Positions 25,616 to 33,967 of a stretch of DNA of 64,000 nucleotides are shown one piece after another. The position numbers and the translations under genes are program-made. The first letter of the stretch is position 1, and the number at the start of each line of letters is the position of its first letter. Under the pieces are notes generated by a model. It searched no databases. It had not been told where the DNA came from and saw only the letters and a list, made by a program, of their open reading frames with translations. The DNA is taken from positions 806,001 through 870,000 of the forward strand of contig CP129466.1 in assembly GCA_030583605.1 (NCBI GenBank), in the 5' to 3' direction. The stretch comes from Gammaproteobacteria bacterium. Lineage in GTDB: Bacteria; Pseudomonadota; Gammaproteobacteria; Steroidobacterales; GCA-2729495.

Positions 25616-26512
25616 TCACGCCGTGGCGAAGATCTCCGGGTAAACGGCCCGGGCATTGAACACCGGGCCATCCACGCAGACGCGCTTCATCGCCGGACCG
25701 TTGTCGGTCGTGACCCTGACTGCGCAGCCGGCGCAGCCGCCGACGCCGCAGGCCATGTATTCTTCGAGGCACAACTGGGCCGGCAGCCCGAAGTCGCGCG
25801 CGAGGCCGGCAGCCGCGCGCAGCATCGCGTGCGGGCCGCAGGCGAAGATCATCGCCTCGCGGCGGTCGCTCTCGTGCAGTGCTGCGAGCCACTCGCCGGC
25901 GAGCGTGGTCACAAAGCCCCGGTAACACCCGTCGAAGTCCGCCAGCGAGGCGAGCCGTGACGGTACGCCGAGCGCCTCCAGTGCCGGCTCGCAGGCGTCG
26001 ATGTGATGGTCGATGCCGTGAAGGCGGCCGCCGGCGCGTGCCGGACGGAACGGGAACGGGATCTCGGAGCCAAAGAAAGCGATCGGCTGCCACTCGCGAG
26101 CGGCATCCGCCGCGAGCCGCTCGGCAAGGAACTGCAGTGGCGGCATGCCCACCCCGCCACCGACCAACACCGCGCGTGGCCGCTCCGGGTCAGGCGCGAA
26201 GCCCCGGCCGATCGGGCCAAGCATGCTGATGAACTGACCCGGCACAGCGTGCGAGAGCGCGCGCAGCCCTTCGCCAACCACTTTAAACAGCACCTCGATC
26301 CAGCCTGCGCCGGGATCGGCCCGCAGGATCGACAGGGGGCGGCGCATCGGAAAGTCGGCCGCGCACTGCAGGTGCACGAAGCTTCCAGGGGTCGCCCGCG
26401 CCGCGCATTGCGGTGCCTCGAGCCGCAGCACGAACTGCTGCCCCGGAAACGCATGGATGGCCGCGAGGCGCGCGTCCTCCAGGTAAATGGTGCTGCGGTG
26501 CCCGGCTCCCAT
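25616..26512 (-). CDS. pyrK: Dihydroorotate dehydrogenase electron-transfer subunit-like flavoprotein (PyrK)
   Basis: A 298-residue flavoprotein. A FAD-binding region (MRRPLSILRADP) and the NAD-binding VLVGGGVGMPPLQFLAERL precede a C-terminal [2Fe-2S] cluster formed by CLEEYMACGVGGCAGC and a fourth Cys in RVCVDGPVF. In class 1B dihydroorotate dehydrogenases PyrK passes electrons from PyrD to NAD+. No pyrD lies in this window. The start is the ATG at 26512, four bases after the ruvX stop. It is the last gene of the tonB-yqgE-ruvX-pyrK run. Confidence 0.82.
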   Translation of the reverse strand: MGAGHRSTIYLEDARLAAIHAFPGQQFVLRLEAPQCAARATPGSFVHLQCAADFPMRRPLSILRADPGAGWIEVLFKVVGEGLRALSHAVPGQFISMLGPIGRGFAPDPERPRAVLVGGGVGMPPLQFLAERLAADAAREWQPIAFFGSEIPFPFRPARAGGRLHGIDHHIDACEPALEALGVPSRLASLADFDGCYRGFVTTLAGEWLAALHESDRREAMIFACGPHAMLRAAAGLARDFGLPAQLCLEEYMACGVGGCAGCAVRVTTDNGPAMKRVCVDGPVFNARAVYPEIFATA

Positions 26513-26516
26513 GCGG

Positions 26517-26951
26517 TTATGGTACCGGAGCCGACCGCAGCCACGTCTGCGCAATCAGCGCCGCCGCCATGCGATCGATGTCCTCCGGCCGTATCCTGCG
26601 GGTGCGGCTGCCCGCGCGGCGCTGATCCCGGAGCATGCCTTCGGCCTCGACCGAGGTGAAGCGTTCATCGACTTCCTCCGTGGCCAGGCCGGACTGTCGG
26701 GTGAGCCAGGCGGCAAACGAGCGCGCGCGAACGGTCATGTCCGACTCCGTGCCGTCGGCGTTGCGCGGAACCCCGACGACCAGCACTTCGGGTTGCCAGT
26801 CCACGATCAACGCGGCGATCTGCTCCCACGCCGGCCGGCCATCGCGGGCCGACAGTGTCGCCAGCATCGTCGTGGTCTGCGCAAACCGGTTGGCGCTCGC
26901 CACACCGATTCTGCGGGTACCGAAGTCGAAGACGAGGGCGCGGTCGGCCAT
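26517..26951 (-). CDS. ruvX: Holliday junction resolvase-like protein RuvX (YqgF)
   Basis: A 144-residue RNase H-fold nuclease implicated in pre-16S rRNA 5'-end processing. The N-terminal ALVFDFGTRRIGVA holds the first catalytic Asp. VVGVPRNADGTESDMT and VDERFTSVEAEGML carry the conserved acidic and Thr/Ser residues, and the last motif is EDIDRMAAALIAQTWL. It is the standard neighbour of yqgE in Gammaproteobacteria. A 210-bp gap without visible genes separates it from yqgE. Confidence 0.93.
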   Translation of the reverse strand: MADRALVFDFGTRRIGVASANRFAQTTTMLATLSARDGRPAWEQIAALIVDWQPEVLVVGVPRNADGTESDMTVRARSFAAWLTRQSGLATEEVDERFTSVEAEGMLRDQRRAGSRTRRIRPEDIDRMAAALIAQTWLRSAPVP

Positions 26952-27161
26952 CGACGGCGATTATCGGGGCTGAGGGGCGCCGCGCAAGCTCAGGTTCATC
27001 GCCGATTTGCGTGGCTGTCGCGAAGGCGCCGCACCGATCCCGCTGCAGGGGCTACTGGCGGCGACGCTGCGCCGGGACGCTTGCTACGGCCGTCCATGGC
27101 CTATGCGCGCTGCCCCACACGCCCGTTGCAGCGTCCCCGCAGCTCGGCGCTGAACCCAAAA

Positions 27162-27752
27162 TCACGCGTGACCCGCCTCGGAGCTGATCGTGGCAAGGTT
27201 GATGCCGAGCAGGCCTGCGGCGGCCGTCCAGCGCGCCTCGAACGGGGTCTCGAACACGATGGCCGGGCTGGCCGGCACGCTCAGCCAGGCGTTGGCGCCA
27301 ATCTCCAGCTCCAGCTGGCCGGCGCCCCAGCCGGCATAGCCGAGCGCCATGATGGCGCGCTTCGGGCCGGTGCCCTGCGCCATGGCGGTCAGGATGTCCT
27401 GGGACGTGGTGAGATGCACCGTCTCGCTGACTTCGACCGTCGAATCCCACGCACGGGTCGGCTCGTGCAGCACGAAGCCGCGCTCGGTCTGCACCGGGCC
27501 GCCCCGCAGCACCGGCTGTCTCGCCAGGCCGACATCGGCCGATTCCAGCGAGAGTTGCTCGAACACCTCGCCGAGATCCATCTGCAGCGGCCGGTTGATG
27601 ACGATGCCGAGGGCGCCGCTGTCATTGTGTTCGCAGATGTAGGTCACGGTCCGCGTGAAATTCGGATCCGCCATCGCCGGCATGGCGATCAGCAGGTGCC
27701 CGGTGAGATAGGTGACGTCAGCCAAAGATGCCGTCCTGTCGCTGTCGCTCAT
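27162..27752 (-). CDS. yqgE: YqgE/AlgH family protein
   Basis: A 196-residue protein of the YqgE/AlgH (DUF179) family. TGHLLIAMPAMADPNFTRTVTYICEH and GALGIVINRPL are the family signatures, with FVLHEPTRAWDSTVEVS and ALGYAGWGAGQLE in the C-terminal half. The function is not well known; AlgH was linked to alginate regulation in Pseudomonas. Its ATG overlaps the tonB stop (ATGA at 27749-27752). Confidence 0.93.
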   Translation of the reverse strand: MSDSDRTASLADVTYLTGHLLIAMPAMADPNFTRTVTYICEHNDSGALGIVINRPLQMDLGEVFEQLSLESADVGLARQPVLRGGPVQTERGFVLHEPTRAWDSTVEVSETVHLTTSQDILTAMAQGTGPKRAIMALGYAGWGAGQLELEIGANAWLSVPASPAIVFETPFEARWTAAAGLLGINLATISSEAGHA

Positions 27753-28696
27753 GATCCGCTGACGTCCGTGACCCGGCCTGCCCCGGCGCCGCGTCCGAAG
27801 TGCCATTCGTAGGCGAACCGCAGCACGTCATAGTCCTCGCGCAGGCGCTGCGGAAACGGTTCGAAGGGCGCCGCGAGCCGCAGGATCTCCATCGCGGCCT
27901 GGTCGAGCGTACGGTGACCCGAGGAGCTTCGCACGACGACTTCCCGAAGCGCACCATCGGCTCCGATTGCCACCTCGAGCACGGGATAGGCGCGCACCCC
28001 GGGAATTGCAGCAGCGCTTGGGAAATTGAGCGTGCCGACGCGCTCCACGCGCATCTTCCAGGAGTTCAGGTAGCCGGCGATGCGCGACTCGCGCGTGCTG
28101 GCGCTGACGAGGAGTTCACGCGGGTTGCTGTCCGGGATCGCCGTGACCGTATCGAGTTCACCGAGCAGGTCTGCCGTGCTCGTCTCACCCTGCAGCGACA
28201 TATGCTGAGCGGCCTGCAGCGCCTCGGCCCCGGTCTCGCCCGCCCGCAACGTTTCCGCGGCGCGCGCTGCGGAAGTCAGGCGCGAGACCGCGGGCGTCGG
28301 GGTGCCGGTTTTGCGTGGGCTGGCCAGTGCGCCCGGTTGATCCGGCCCCGGCATGGCGAGATCTTCGGTCTGCGGCGGTGCCGTGCGCAGCCTGGCCGAG
28401 AGCGGCGCGTTGCCCCGCCCCAGCAGGTTCTGCTCGGCGAGCAGGGAGGGTTTGAGCGGTGCCGCCATCTTCTCGTAGTCACGCGTGACCAGTACGACCT
28501 CCAGTGAGGTCGCTGTCGGGTCACGCTGCGCCGGGTCCGCCGTGAACGTGACGCCGAGAATCACGATGCCGTGCAGGAGTGCAGCGAGGAATACCGTGGA
28601 GGCGAGGCGGTCCTGCGCGGCGGTTGCCGACCACGCGCCTGCCAGGGCGAGTTGCGTCGGGTCGTATGCTGGTCGCGCGGCCTGTCTGCGAATCAC
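27749..28696 (-). CDS. TonB-family energy transducer
   Basis: A 315-residue TonB-like protein. A single N-terminal membrane segment (about residues 35-54, TVFLAALLHGIVILGVTF) is followed by a long periplasmic linker. The C-terminal TonB domain contains YPVLEVAIGADGALREVVVRSSSG and ILRLAAPFEPFP. The start is uncertain: the GTG at 28696 has GGGGGAG about ten bases upstream, while the GTG at 28780 would add 28 very basic residues. The position before yqgE-ruvX is where Pseudomonas carries tonB3, which is needed for twitching, so a link to the pili nearby is possible. Confidence 0.82.
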   Translation of the reverse strand: MIRRQAARPAYDPTQLALAGAWSATAAQDRLASTVFLAALLHGIVILGVTFTADPAQRDPTATSLEVVLVTRDYEKMAAPLKPSLLAEQNLLGRGNAPLSARLRTAPPQTEDLAMPGPDQPGALASPRKTGTPTPAVSRLTSAARAAETLRAGETGAEALQAAQHMSLQGETSTADLLGELDTVTAIPDSNPRELLVSASTRESRIAGYLNSWKMRVERVGTLNFPSAAAIPGVRAYPVLEVAIGADGALREVVVRSSSGHRTLDQAAMEILRLAAPFEPFPQRLREDYDVLRFAYEWHFGRGAGAGRVTDVSGS

Positions 28697-28789
28697 TTTC
28701 CGATTGCTCCCCCGGCGAGTAGAGGGATCCGGCGTTCGGCGGCTCGAGGCCGCCGGGACCCGCCGGCGCCGCTTCCTCACGGCCTCCGG

Positions 28790-28795
28790 ATTATA
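28790..28795 (-). promoter_or_regulatory. Consensus -10 element upstream of the TonB-family gene
   Basis: TATAAT on the minus strand is followed by CCGGAGGCC and then an in-frame GTG at 28780. If the GTG at 28696 is the true start, the leader is about 87 bases. If 28780 is used, the leader is only a few bases. The -35 region is weak. Confidence 0.5.
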
Positions 28796-28952
28796 CGTGG
28801 GCGCCCGGCGGCCGGCGGCAATCCATCACACACTGAGGCAACGTTGCGCCCGGCTTCCCGGGACGCCCGCTGACGCGGTGGCCACCACGCCGGCTCGCCG
28901 CCAGCGCGTGATACGCTGCGACGTTCCCCTTCTTCGGTCAGGTCTGGCAGCG

Positions 28953-30167
28953 ATGCGCAACGTCTACCTGCTCGCGGCCGCCCAGGCACTGGCTGCCTCG
29001 GGGATGTTCGTCGTCGTGTTGCTGGGCGGCATCCTGGGCGCCGCGCTTACGCCTCGACCCGAGTGGGCAACCCTGCCGGTCACCATGGCCATTCTGGGTG
29101 TTGCGACGACCACGGTGCCCGCCGCCCTGTTGATGGGCCGCATCGGGCGCAAGCGCACGTTCATGCTCGGCGCAGGGCTGGCCGGACTGTCCGCGCTCGT
29201 GGTGGCCTGGGCGGTTGCCCGGCAGGATTTCACGATGTTCTGCCTGGCCATCTTCCTGATGGGTGCCAACATGGCGTGTGTGCACCAGTACCGGTTCGCC
29301 GCGGTGGAGTATCTGCCGCCCGAGCGCGCGGGCATCGTAGTGTCGATCGTCATGTGCGGGATGCTGGTTGCGGCTTTCGCCGGCCCGCAGCTGGCGCTGG
29401 CCGCGAGCCACTGGGTGCGCAGCAGCGAGTACTCCGGATCGTTCGTTGCGGTGGCGCTGCTGTTCGCAATGGCGATGCTGCTGCTTTCGCGCTTGCCCGC
29501 GCCGGTGCTGAGCGAAGCGAGTGCGGGGGAGGCCGCGAGACCACTGATGGTAATCGTCCGGCAACCCGCGTTCATTGTCGCCGTGCTGGCCGGCGTCTCG
29601 GGCTACGCGGTGATGAGTTTCATCATGACGGCCACGCCACTGAGCATGCACGTCGTCGACGGGTTCGGCGTGGAGGATACGAAGCAGGTGATACAGGGCC
29701 ACCTGCTGGCGATGTTCGCGCCATCTCTGCTGAGCGGCTGGCTGATCACGCGGCTGGGCGTGACGCGGATGATGACGTTGGGGGTCCTGCTCATGGGGCT
29801 CGCAATCGGCATTTCCGTGCTTGGTTCCCGCCAGTTCACGCACTACTGGTGGGGCCTGGCGCTGCTCGGTTGTGGATGGAACCTGTTGTTCGTATCCGGT
29901 ACGACGCTGCTCACCACCACTTACCATGCAACCGAGCGTTTTGCGGCGCAGGCGGTCAACGAATTCACGGTGTTCGGGTCTCAGGCGCTCGCCTCGATCC
30001 TCGCGGGCCCGGCGATCCAGCACCTGGGGTGGAAGGCGCTCAACCTGGCGAGTGCGCCAATCCTGGTCGTCATGCTGCTCGCGCTGCTCACGGTGCGCGG
30101 GCAGCGTACGGCCGTGGATCGCACCCGGCGCGCGCCGGCCGGCAGTCAGGGAGCCTGGCGCGCCTGA
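28953..30167 (+). CDS. Major facilitator superfamily transporter
   Basis: A 404-residue protein with about 12 membrane segments. The MFS inter-helix motif LLMGRIGRKRTFMLGAGLAG follows TM2, and a related sequence after TM8 (LLSGWLITRLGVTRMMTLGV) marks the second half. The substrate cannot be told. The ATG at 28953 gives a first helix immediately (MRNVYLLAAAQALAASGMF). Its last 22 bases overlap the end of the convergent apbE. Confidence 0.85.
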   Translation: MRNVYLLAAAQALAASGMFVVVLLGGILGAALTPRPEWATLPVTMAILGVATTTVPAALLMGRIGRKRTFMLGAGLAGLSALVVAWAVARQDFTMFCLAIFLMGANMACVHQYRFAAVEYLPPERAGIVVSIVMCGMLVAAFAGPQLALAASHWVRSSEYSGSFVAVALLFAMAMLLLSRLPAPVLSEASAGEAARPLMVIVRQPAFIVAVLAGVSGYAVMSFIMTATPLSMHVVDGFGVEDTKQVIQGHLLAMFAPSLLSGWLITRLGVTRMMTLGVLLMGLAIGISVLGSRQFTHYWWGLALLGCGWNLLFVSGTTLLTTTYHATERFAAQAVNEFTVFGSQALASILAGPAIQHLGWKALNLASAPILVVMLLALLTVRGQRTAVDRTRRAPAGSQGAWRA

Positions 30168-31189
30168 GTGGCGTCGCCACGGCCGTGCTCCGTCCAGCCG
30201 AGCCGGCCGCGCATCGCTTCCGTGGCCAACACCCTGCCGTCGGTTGTCACGAGCAGGGCGTGTTGCACGCCCATGCGCCGGACCATTTCCTCGAACCGTG
30301 CCGGGCCGGCCACGATCAGCACCGTGGCAGTGGCGTCGGCGAGCTCTGCGTCGCGGGCGATCACGGTCGCCCCGAGGCTGTCTTGGGCCGGGTGGCCGGT
30401 GCGCGGGTCGAGAATGTGGTGATGCTCGCCGGAGGCGCCGAAGCGGTGCTCGTAACTGCCGGACGACGCTACCGCTTCGCCGGGCTCGAGCTCGACCGTG
30501 CCGAGCACGCCCGGCGCCGCCGGGTTTCTGATGCCGACGCGCCAGGCGCGCGTGCCCCTGCGGCCAAGCGCGAGCAGGTCGCCACCGGTGTCGATCAGCG
30601 CGTCGCTCACCCCGAGGTCGTGCAGCAGCATGGCGCCCGCCTGCAGTGCCGCGCCTTCAGCCAGCGCATTGAGATCGAGCCTGACCGGCGCGTCGCTGCG
30701 GATGCTGTGATGCTCGAGATGCAGTTCGGCGGCTTGTAGCGTTTGCCGGCGCAGTCGCGTGATGGTTGCCTCGTCCGGCGGTTCCTGCGGCGTGTGCCGC
30801 GCCATGTCCTCGAAGCCCCACAGCGATACCAGCGTGCCGACCCGCGGCTCCAGCAGTCCATCGGACAGCGACCGCAGCTCCAGACCACGCCGGATCAGTC
30901 GCTCCAGGCGGGGCGACAGCTCAACGCGTTGGCCGGATTCCAGGGCCGCATTGACGCGGCCGAGCTCGCCGGCGCCGAAGCTGCGCCAGTCGCGGTCGAG
31001 TTCGAGATACAGCGCCTCGATTCGGTCGAGCGCCTGCCCGGCGAGCTGCGGATCCCGGGCAACGATCTCGACCTGCCCGGTGGTGCCGAACAGCGGGATG
31101 ACGCGCTGGTACACCTCGGCAGGCCGGTCGCAGGCGCCGAGTGCGAGCGCCAGTGCGGCCAACGCCAGGCCGGGAATCGCGCGCGGCAT
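30146..31189 (-). CDS. apbE: FAD:protein FMN transferase (ApbE)
   Basis: A 347-residue lipoprotein that attaches FMN covalently to Thr of periplasmic or membrane flavoproteins such as NqrB/NqrC and RnfD/RnfG. The lipobox LGAC is near residue 20. Family motifs DLNALAEGAALQ (a divergent form of the usual lNaiaKG), LIDTGGDLLALG and HHILDPRTGHPA are present, and the usual Asp/Thr metal site lies in LADATATVLIV. The ATG at 31189 places the signal at the very N-terminus. It lies 37 bp downstream of gshB. Confidence 0.9.
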   Translation of the reverse strand: MPRAIPGLALAALALALGACDRPAEVYQRVIPLFGTTGQVEIVARDPQLAGQALDRIEALYLELDRDWRSFGAGELGRVNAALESGQRVELSPRLERLIRRGLELRSLSDGLLEPRVGTLVSLWGFEDMARHTPQEPPDEATITRLRRQTLQAAELHLEHHSIRSDAPVRLDLNALAEGAALQAGAMLLHDLGVSDALIDTGGDLLALGRRGTRAWRVGIRNPAAPGVLGTVELEPGEAVASSGSYEHRFGASGEHHHILDPRTGHPAQDSLGATVIARDAELADATATVLIVAGPARFEEMVRRMGVQHALLVTTDGRVLATEAMRGRLGWTEHGRGDATQARQAP

Positions 31190-31226
31190 CCTTGCGACGG
31201 GTCCGGCCCGGTGGGGCGGGGCGCTA

Positions 31227-32186
31227 TCAGCGGCTGCGGACGCGCTCTTCGACGACATCGAAAAACCGGGCCGCGAGATCGACACCGCCGTATTTCTTGA
31301 GTTCGCGGATCCCGGTCGGGCTGGTGACATTGATTTCCGTGAGGTAGTCGCCGATGACGTCGATGCCGGCGAACAACACCCCGCGCTCGCGCAGCACCGG
31401 CCCGACCTGGCCGGCGATCCAGCGATCGCGCTCGGTCAGCGGCCGGATTTCCGGGGCGGCGCCCATCACGAGGTTACCGCGGTTGTCGTCTTCGGCGGGG
31501 ATGCGCGCGAGCACGTGTTCGGGCGCCTCGCCGTTCACCAGCAGGATGCGCTTGTCGCCCTGGCGAATTTCGGGAATGTAACGCTGTGCGATCGCGTGCC
31601 GGGTATCGAACTCCGTCAGTGTCTCGAATATGACGTTCGCATTGCGATCACCCTGCCGGATCACGAATATCGATCGCCCGCCCATGCCGTGCAGCGGCTT
31701 GACGACGATATGGCCGTGCTCGGCGAGGAACGCCTTCATCTGCGCCATGCAACGCGTGACCAGCGTGTCCGGGCAGCACTGCGGGAACCACGCGGTGAAG
31801 GCCTTTTCATTGATGTCGCGCAGGCTGGCCGGGCGGTTGATCACCAGTACGCCAGATTGCTCCGCGCGCTCGAGGATGTAGGTGGTGTAGATGTATTCGG
31901 TGTCGAACGGTGGGTCCTTGCGCATCAGGATCACGTCGAGGTCACCGAGGCGGATGTCCCGCCGGGCGGCGAGTTCGAACCAGCGTTGCCCGTCGTCGAA
32001 CACCCGCAGCAGCCGGCTGCTGGCAAGGGGCTCGCCATTGCGGATGCGCAGGTCGCCCTGTTCGAAATAATGCAGCTCGAAACCGCGTCGCTGCGCTTCG
32101 AGCATCATCGCGAGACTGCTGTCCTTGGCCGGCGCGATGGCGGCGATGGGATCCATGACGAACCCGAGGCGGATGGTAGTGGCCAA
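31227..32186 (-). CDS. gshB: Glutathione synthetase
   Basis: A 319-residue ATP-grasp ligase joining gamma-glutamylcysteine and glycine. The N-terminal RLGFVMDPIAAIAPAKDSSLAM matches E. coli GshB. ATP-grasp motifs VVKPLHGMGGRSIFVI, IPAEDDNRGNLVMG and GIDVIGDYLTEINVTSP are complete. The preferred start is a TTG at 32186 with GGGGAG about ten bases before it. Another TTG at 32228, with GGAGAG twelve bases upstream, would add 14 residues. It diverges from pilG, as in Pseudomonas. Confidence 0.95.
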   Translation of the reverse strand: MATTIRLGFVMDPIAAIAPAKDSSLAMMLEAQRRGFELHYFEQGDLRIRNGEPLASSRLLRVFDDGQRWFELAARRDIRLGDLDVILMRKDPPFDTEYIYTTYILERAEQSGVLVINRPASLRDINEKAFTAWFPQCCPDTLVTRCMAQMKAFLAEHGHIVVKPLHGMGGRSIFVIRQGDRNANVIFETLTEFDTRHAIAQRYIPEIRQGDKRILLVNGEAPEHVLARIPAEDDNRGNLVMGAAPEIRPLTERDRWIAGQVGPVLRERGVLFAGIDVIGDYLTEINVTSPTGIRELKKYGGVDLAARFFDVVEERVRSR

Positions 32187-32459
32187 GGCGTACTCGCTCC
32201 CCGCCTCCGAATGTGACACAGGCGGCAAAAATGTAATTCTCTCCTACGGTTGCTGAAATATCACCAGCGCAGGGTTATCATCGCCCGGTGCGCGCGGATA
32301 GGACTTTTCAGGCCTTGGGCCAGTCCGGCGTTATTGTGGGGATTCCCAGTGGTCTTTCCGGGCACTGCGCCTGACTCGGCAGCACGTGGTTTCCACCTTG
32401 GCGCGCGGCATGGCTGAGCTGTGACCGTTATGTTAAAAGGGCGTCAGCAGATACCCCGC

Positions 32460-32867
32460 ATGGAGACCTCAGTGGGCGCGGACGGTGCAGGTGACCTGCG
32501 TGGGCTGAAAATTCTGGTCATCGACGACAGCAAGACCATTCGGCGCACGGCGGAGACCCTGCTTTCCAAGGAGGGTTGCCAGGTCTTCACGGCGGTAGAT
32601 GGATTCGACGCGCTTGCCAAGATTGCAGATCACCGGCCGGACATCATCTTCGTGGACATCATGATGCCGCGGCTCGATGGCTATCAGACCTGCGCGCTGA
32701 TCAAGCACAACCGCACCTTCCGGCAGACCCCGGTGATCATGCTGTCGAGCAAGGACGGGCTGTTCGATCGCGCTCGCGGGCGCATCGTAGGTTCCGAGCA
32801 CTACCTGACGAAGCCGTTCACCAAGGACGAACTGTTGGGAGCCATCAGGGGCCACGTCGCACGCTGA
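32460..32867 (+). CDS. pilG: Twitching motility response regulator PilG
   Basis: A 135-residue stand-alone receiver, the same length as Pseudomonas PilG. Acidic pocket D22-D23, phospho-acceptor D66 in IIFVDIMMPRLDGY and Lys in YLTKPFTKDE are intact. It receives phosphate from ChpA and promotes pilus extension and cAMP signalling in Pseudomonas. The ATG at 32460 is chosen by length; an upstream ATG at 32430 is in frame. First gene of the pil-chp cluster. Confidence 0.94.
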   Translation: METSVGADGAGDLRGLKILVIDDSKTIRRTAETLLSKEGCQVFTAVDGFDALAKIADHRPDIIFVDIMMPRLDGYQTCALIKHNRTFRQTPVIMLSSKDGLFDRARGRIVGSEHYLTKPFTKDELLGAIRGHVAR

Positions 32868-32890
32868 GACGGGCCAGGGAGGTTGTGCCG

Positions 32891-33256
32891 ATGGCACTGG
32901 TACTGATCGTTGACGATTCCCCGACTGACCAGCACGTGCTCTCGCTGGCGCTGCAGCGCCACGGATTCGAAACGCTGGTGGCCAGCGAAGGTCGCGAGGC
33001 AATCACCCTCGCCGAGCGCGAGCACCCGGACGTGATCCTCATGGACATCGTGATGCCGGGGATGAACGGATTCCAGGCGACCCGGCAACTGACCAGGAAC
33101 CCGGCCACGGCCTCGATCCCGGTGGTCATCGTGACCTCCAAGGACCAGGAAACCGATCGCATCTGGGGCCTGCGGCAGGGCGCCGTGAGCTACATCACCA
33201 AGCCGGTCGGCGACGATGACCTCGTCGCGGCCGTGAGGGCCAACATCCGATCATGA
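32891..33256 (+). CDS. pilH: Twitching motility response regulator PilH
   Basis: A 121-residue single receiver domain (Pseudomonas PilH 121). Acidic pair D8-D9, phospho-acceptor D52 in VILMDIVMPGMNGF, Thr in VIVTSKDQET and Lys in YITKPVGDDD are intact. It acts with PilG in the Chp pathway, probably as a phosphate sink or retraction signal. It begins 23 bp after pilG. Confidence 0.94.
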   Translation: MALVLIVDDSPTDQHVLSLALQRHGFETLVASEGREAITLAEREHPDVILMDIVMPGMNGFQATRQLTRNPATASIPVVIVTSKDQETDRIWGLRQGAVSYITKPVGDDDLVAAVRANIRS

Positions 33257-33266
33257 ATCCGGGGCC

Positions 33267-33839
33267 ATGAGCGTCACGGGAGGCAGCGAACTGCGGGAGC
33301 TCAGAGAGCACCCTTTCGACCTGCTGCGCGAGATGGAGCGGCGGTCGCGGGTAGCGCTGACCGGGACGACGGGGGACGATGCGAGTGGTGAAGAATGGGT
33401 CGGCATCGGCCTGCGGCTCGGTAACGAGCGGTTCGTCGTGCCGCGTGAACAGGTCAGGGAGGTGCTGATGCTGCCCTCGACCCTGACGCGGGTGCCGGGC
33501 GCCAAGCCGTGGATACGTGGCCTTGCCAACGTGCGCGGGCATCTCCTGCCGATCGCCGACCTGCGGGCGTTCCTCGGGGCGGGCGCGACCGGCGCAGAGC
33601 GATCCGCGCGTGTCGTGGTGCTGAACAGCCCCGACTATCCGGTGGGCCTGGTGGTCGATGAGGTCTACGGCTTTCGCCGATTCTTGCAACGAGAGCATGT
33701 GAGCGAGTTTCCCCAGCCGCAGCTGCGGTGCGAGCAGTACCTGCGGGGCGCATTCCGGCGCGGACTGGAGATCTGGCCGAGGTTCGACCTGGCGGCGCTG
33801 CCCGACAGCCGCGAGTTCCAGCGCGCGGCGGAGGACTAG
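33267..33839 (+). CDS. pilI: CheW-like adaptor PilI
   Basis: A 190-residue CheW-domain protein that couples the receptor PilJ to the kinase ChpA. The domain begins at WVGIGLRLGNERFVVPREQVREVL and includes PGAKPWIRGLANVRGHLLPIADLRAFLG, the usual CheW core. It starts 10 bp after pilH. Confidence 0.93.
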   Translation: MSVTGGSELRELREHPFDLLREMERRSRVALTGTTGDDASGEEWVGIGLRLGNERFVVPREQVREVLMLPSTLTRVPGAKPWIRGLANVRGHLLPIADLRAFLGAGATGAERSARVVVLNSPDYPVGLVVDEVYGFRRFLQREHVSEFPQPQLRCEQYLRGAFRRGLEIWPRFDLAALPDSREFQRAAED

Positions 33840-33967
33840 CGGCCAGCGAGCGGTCGACGGCGTTGCCTTCGGCACGATACGGGGGCAGGCGCCCGCGAAG
33901 GGATGACAAAAAGTCGTGTGTGGTGGCGGCATGCAAGCAGCGTCACCGTGCGGAGGATAAGGTACTC

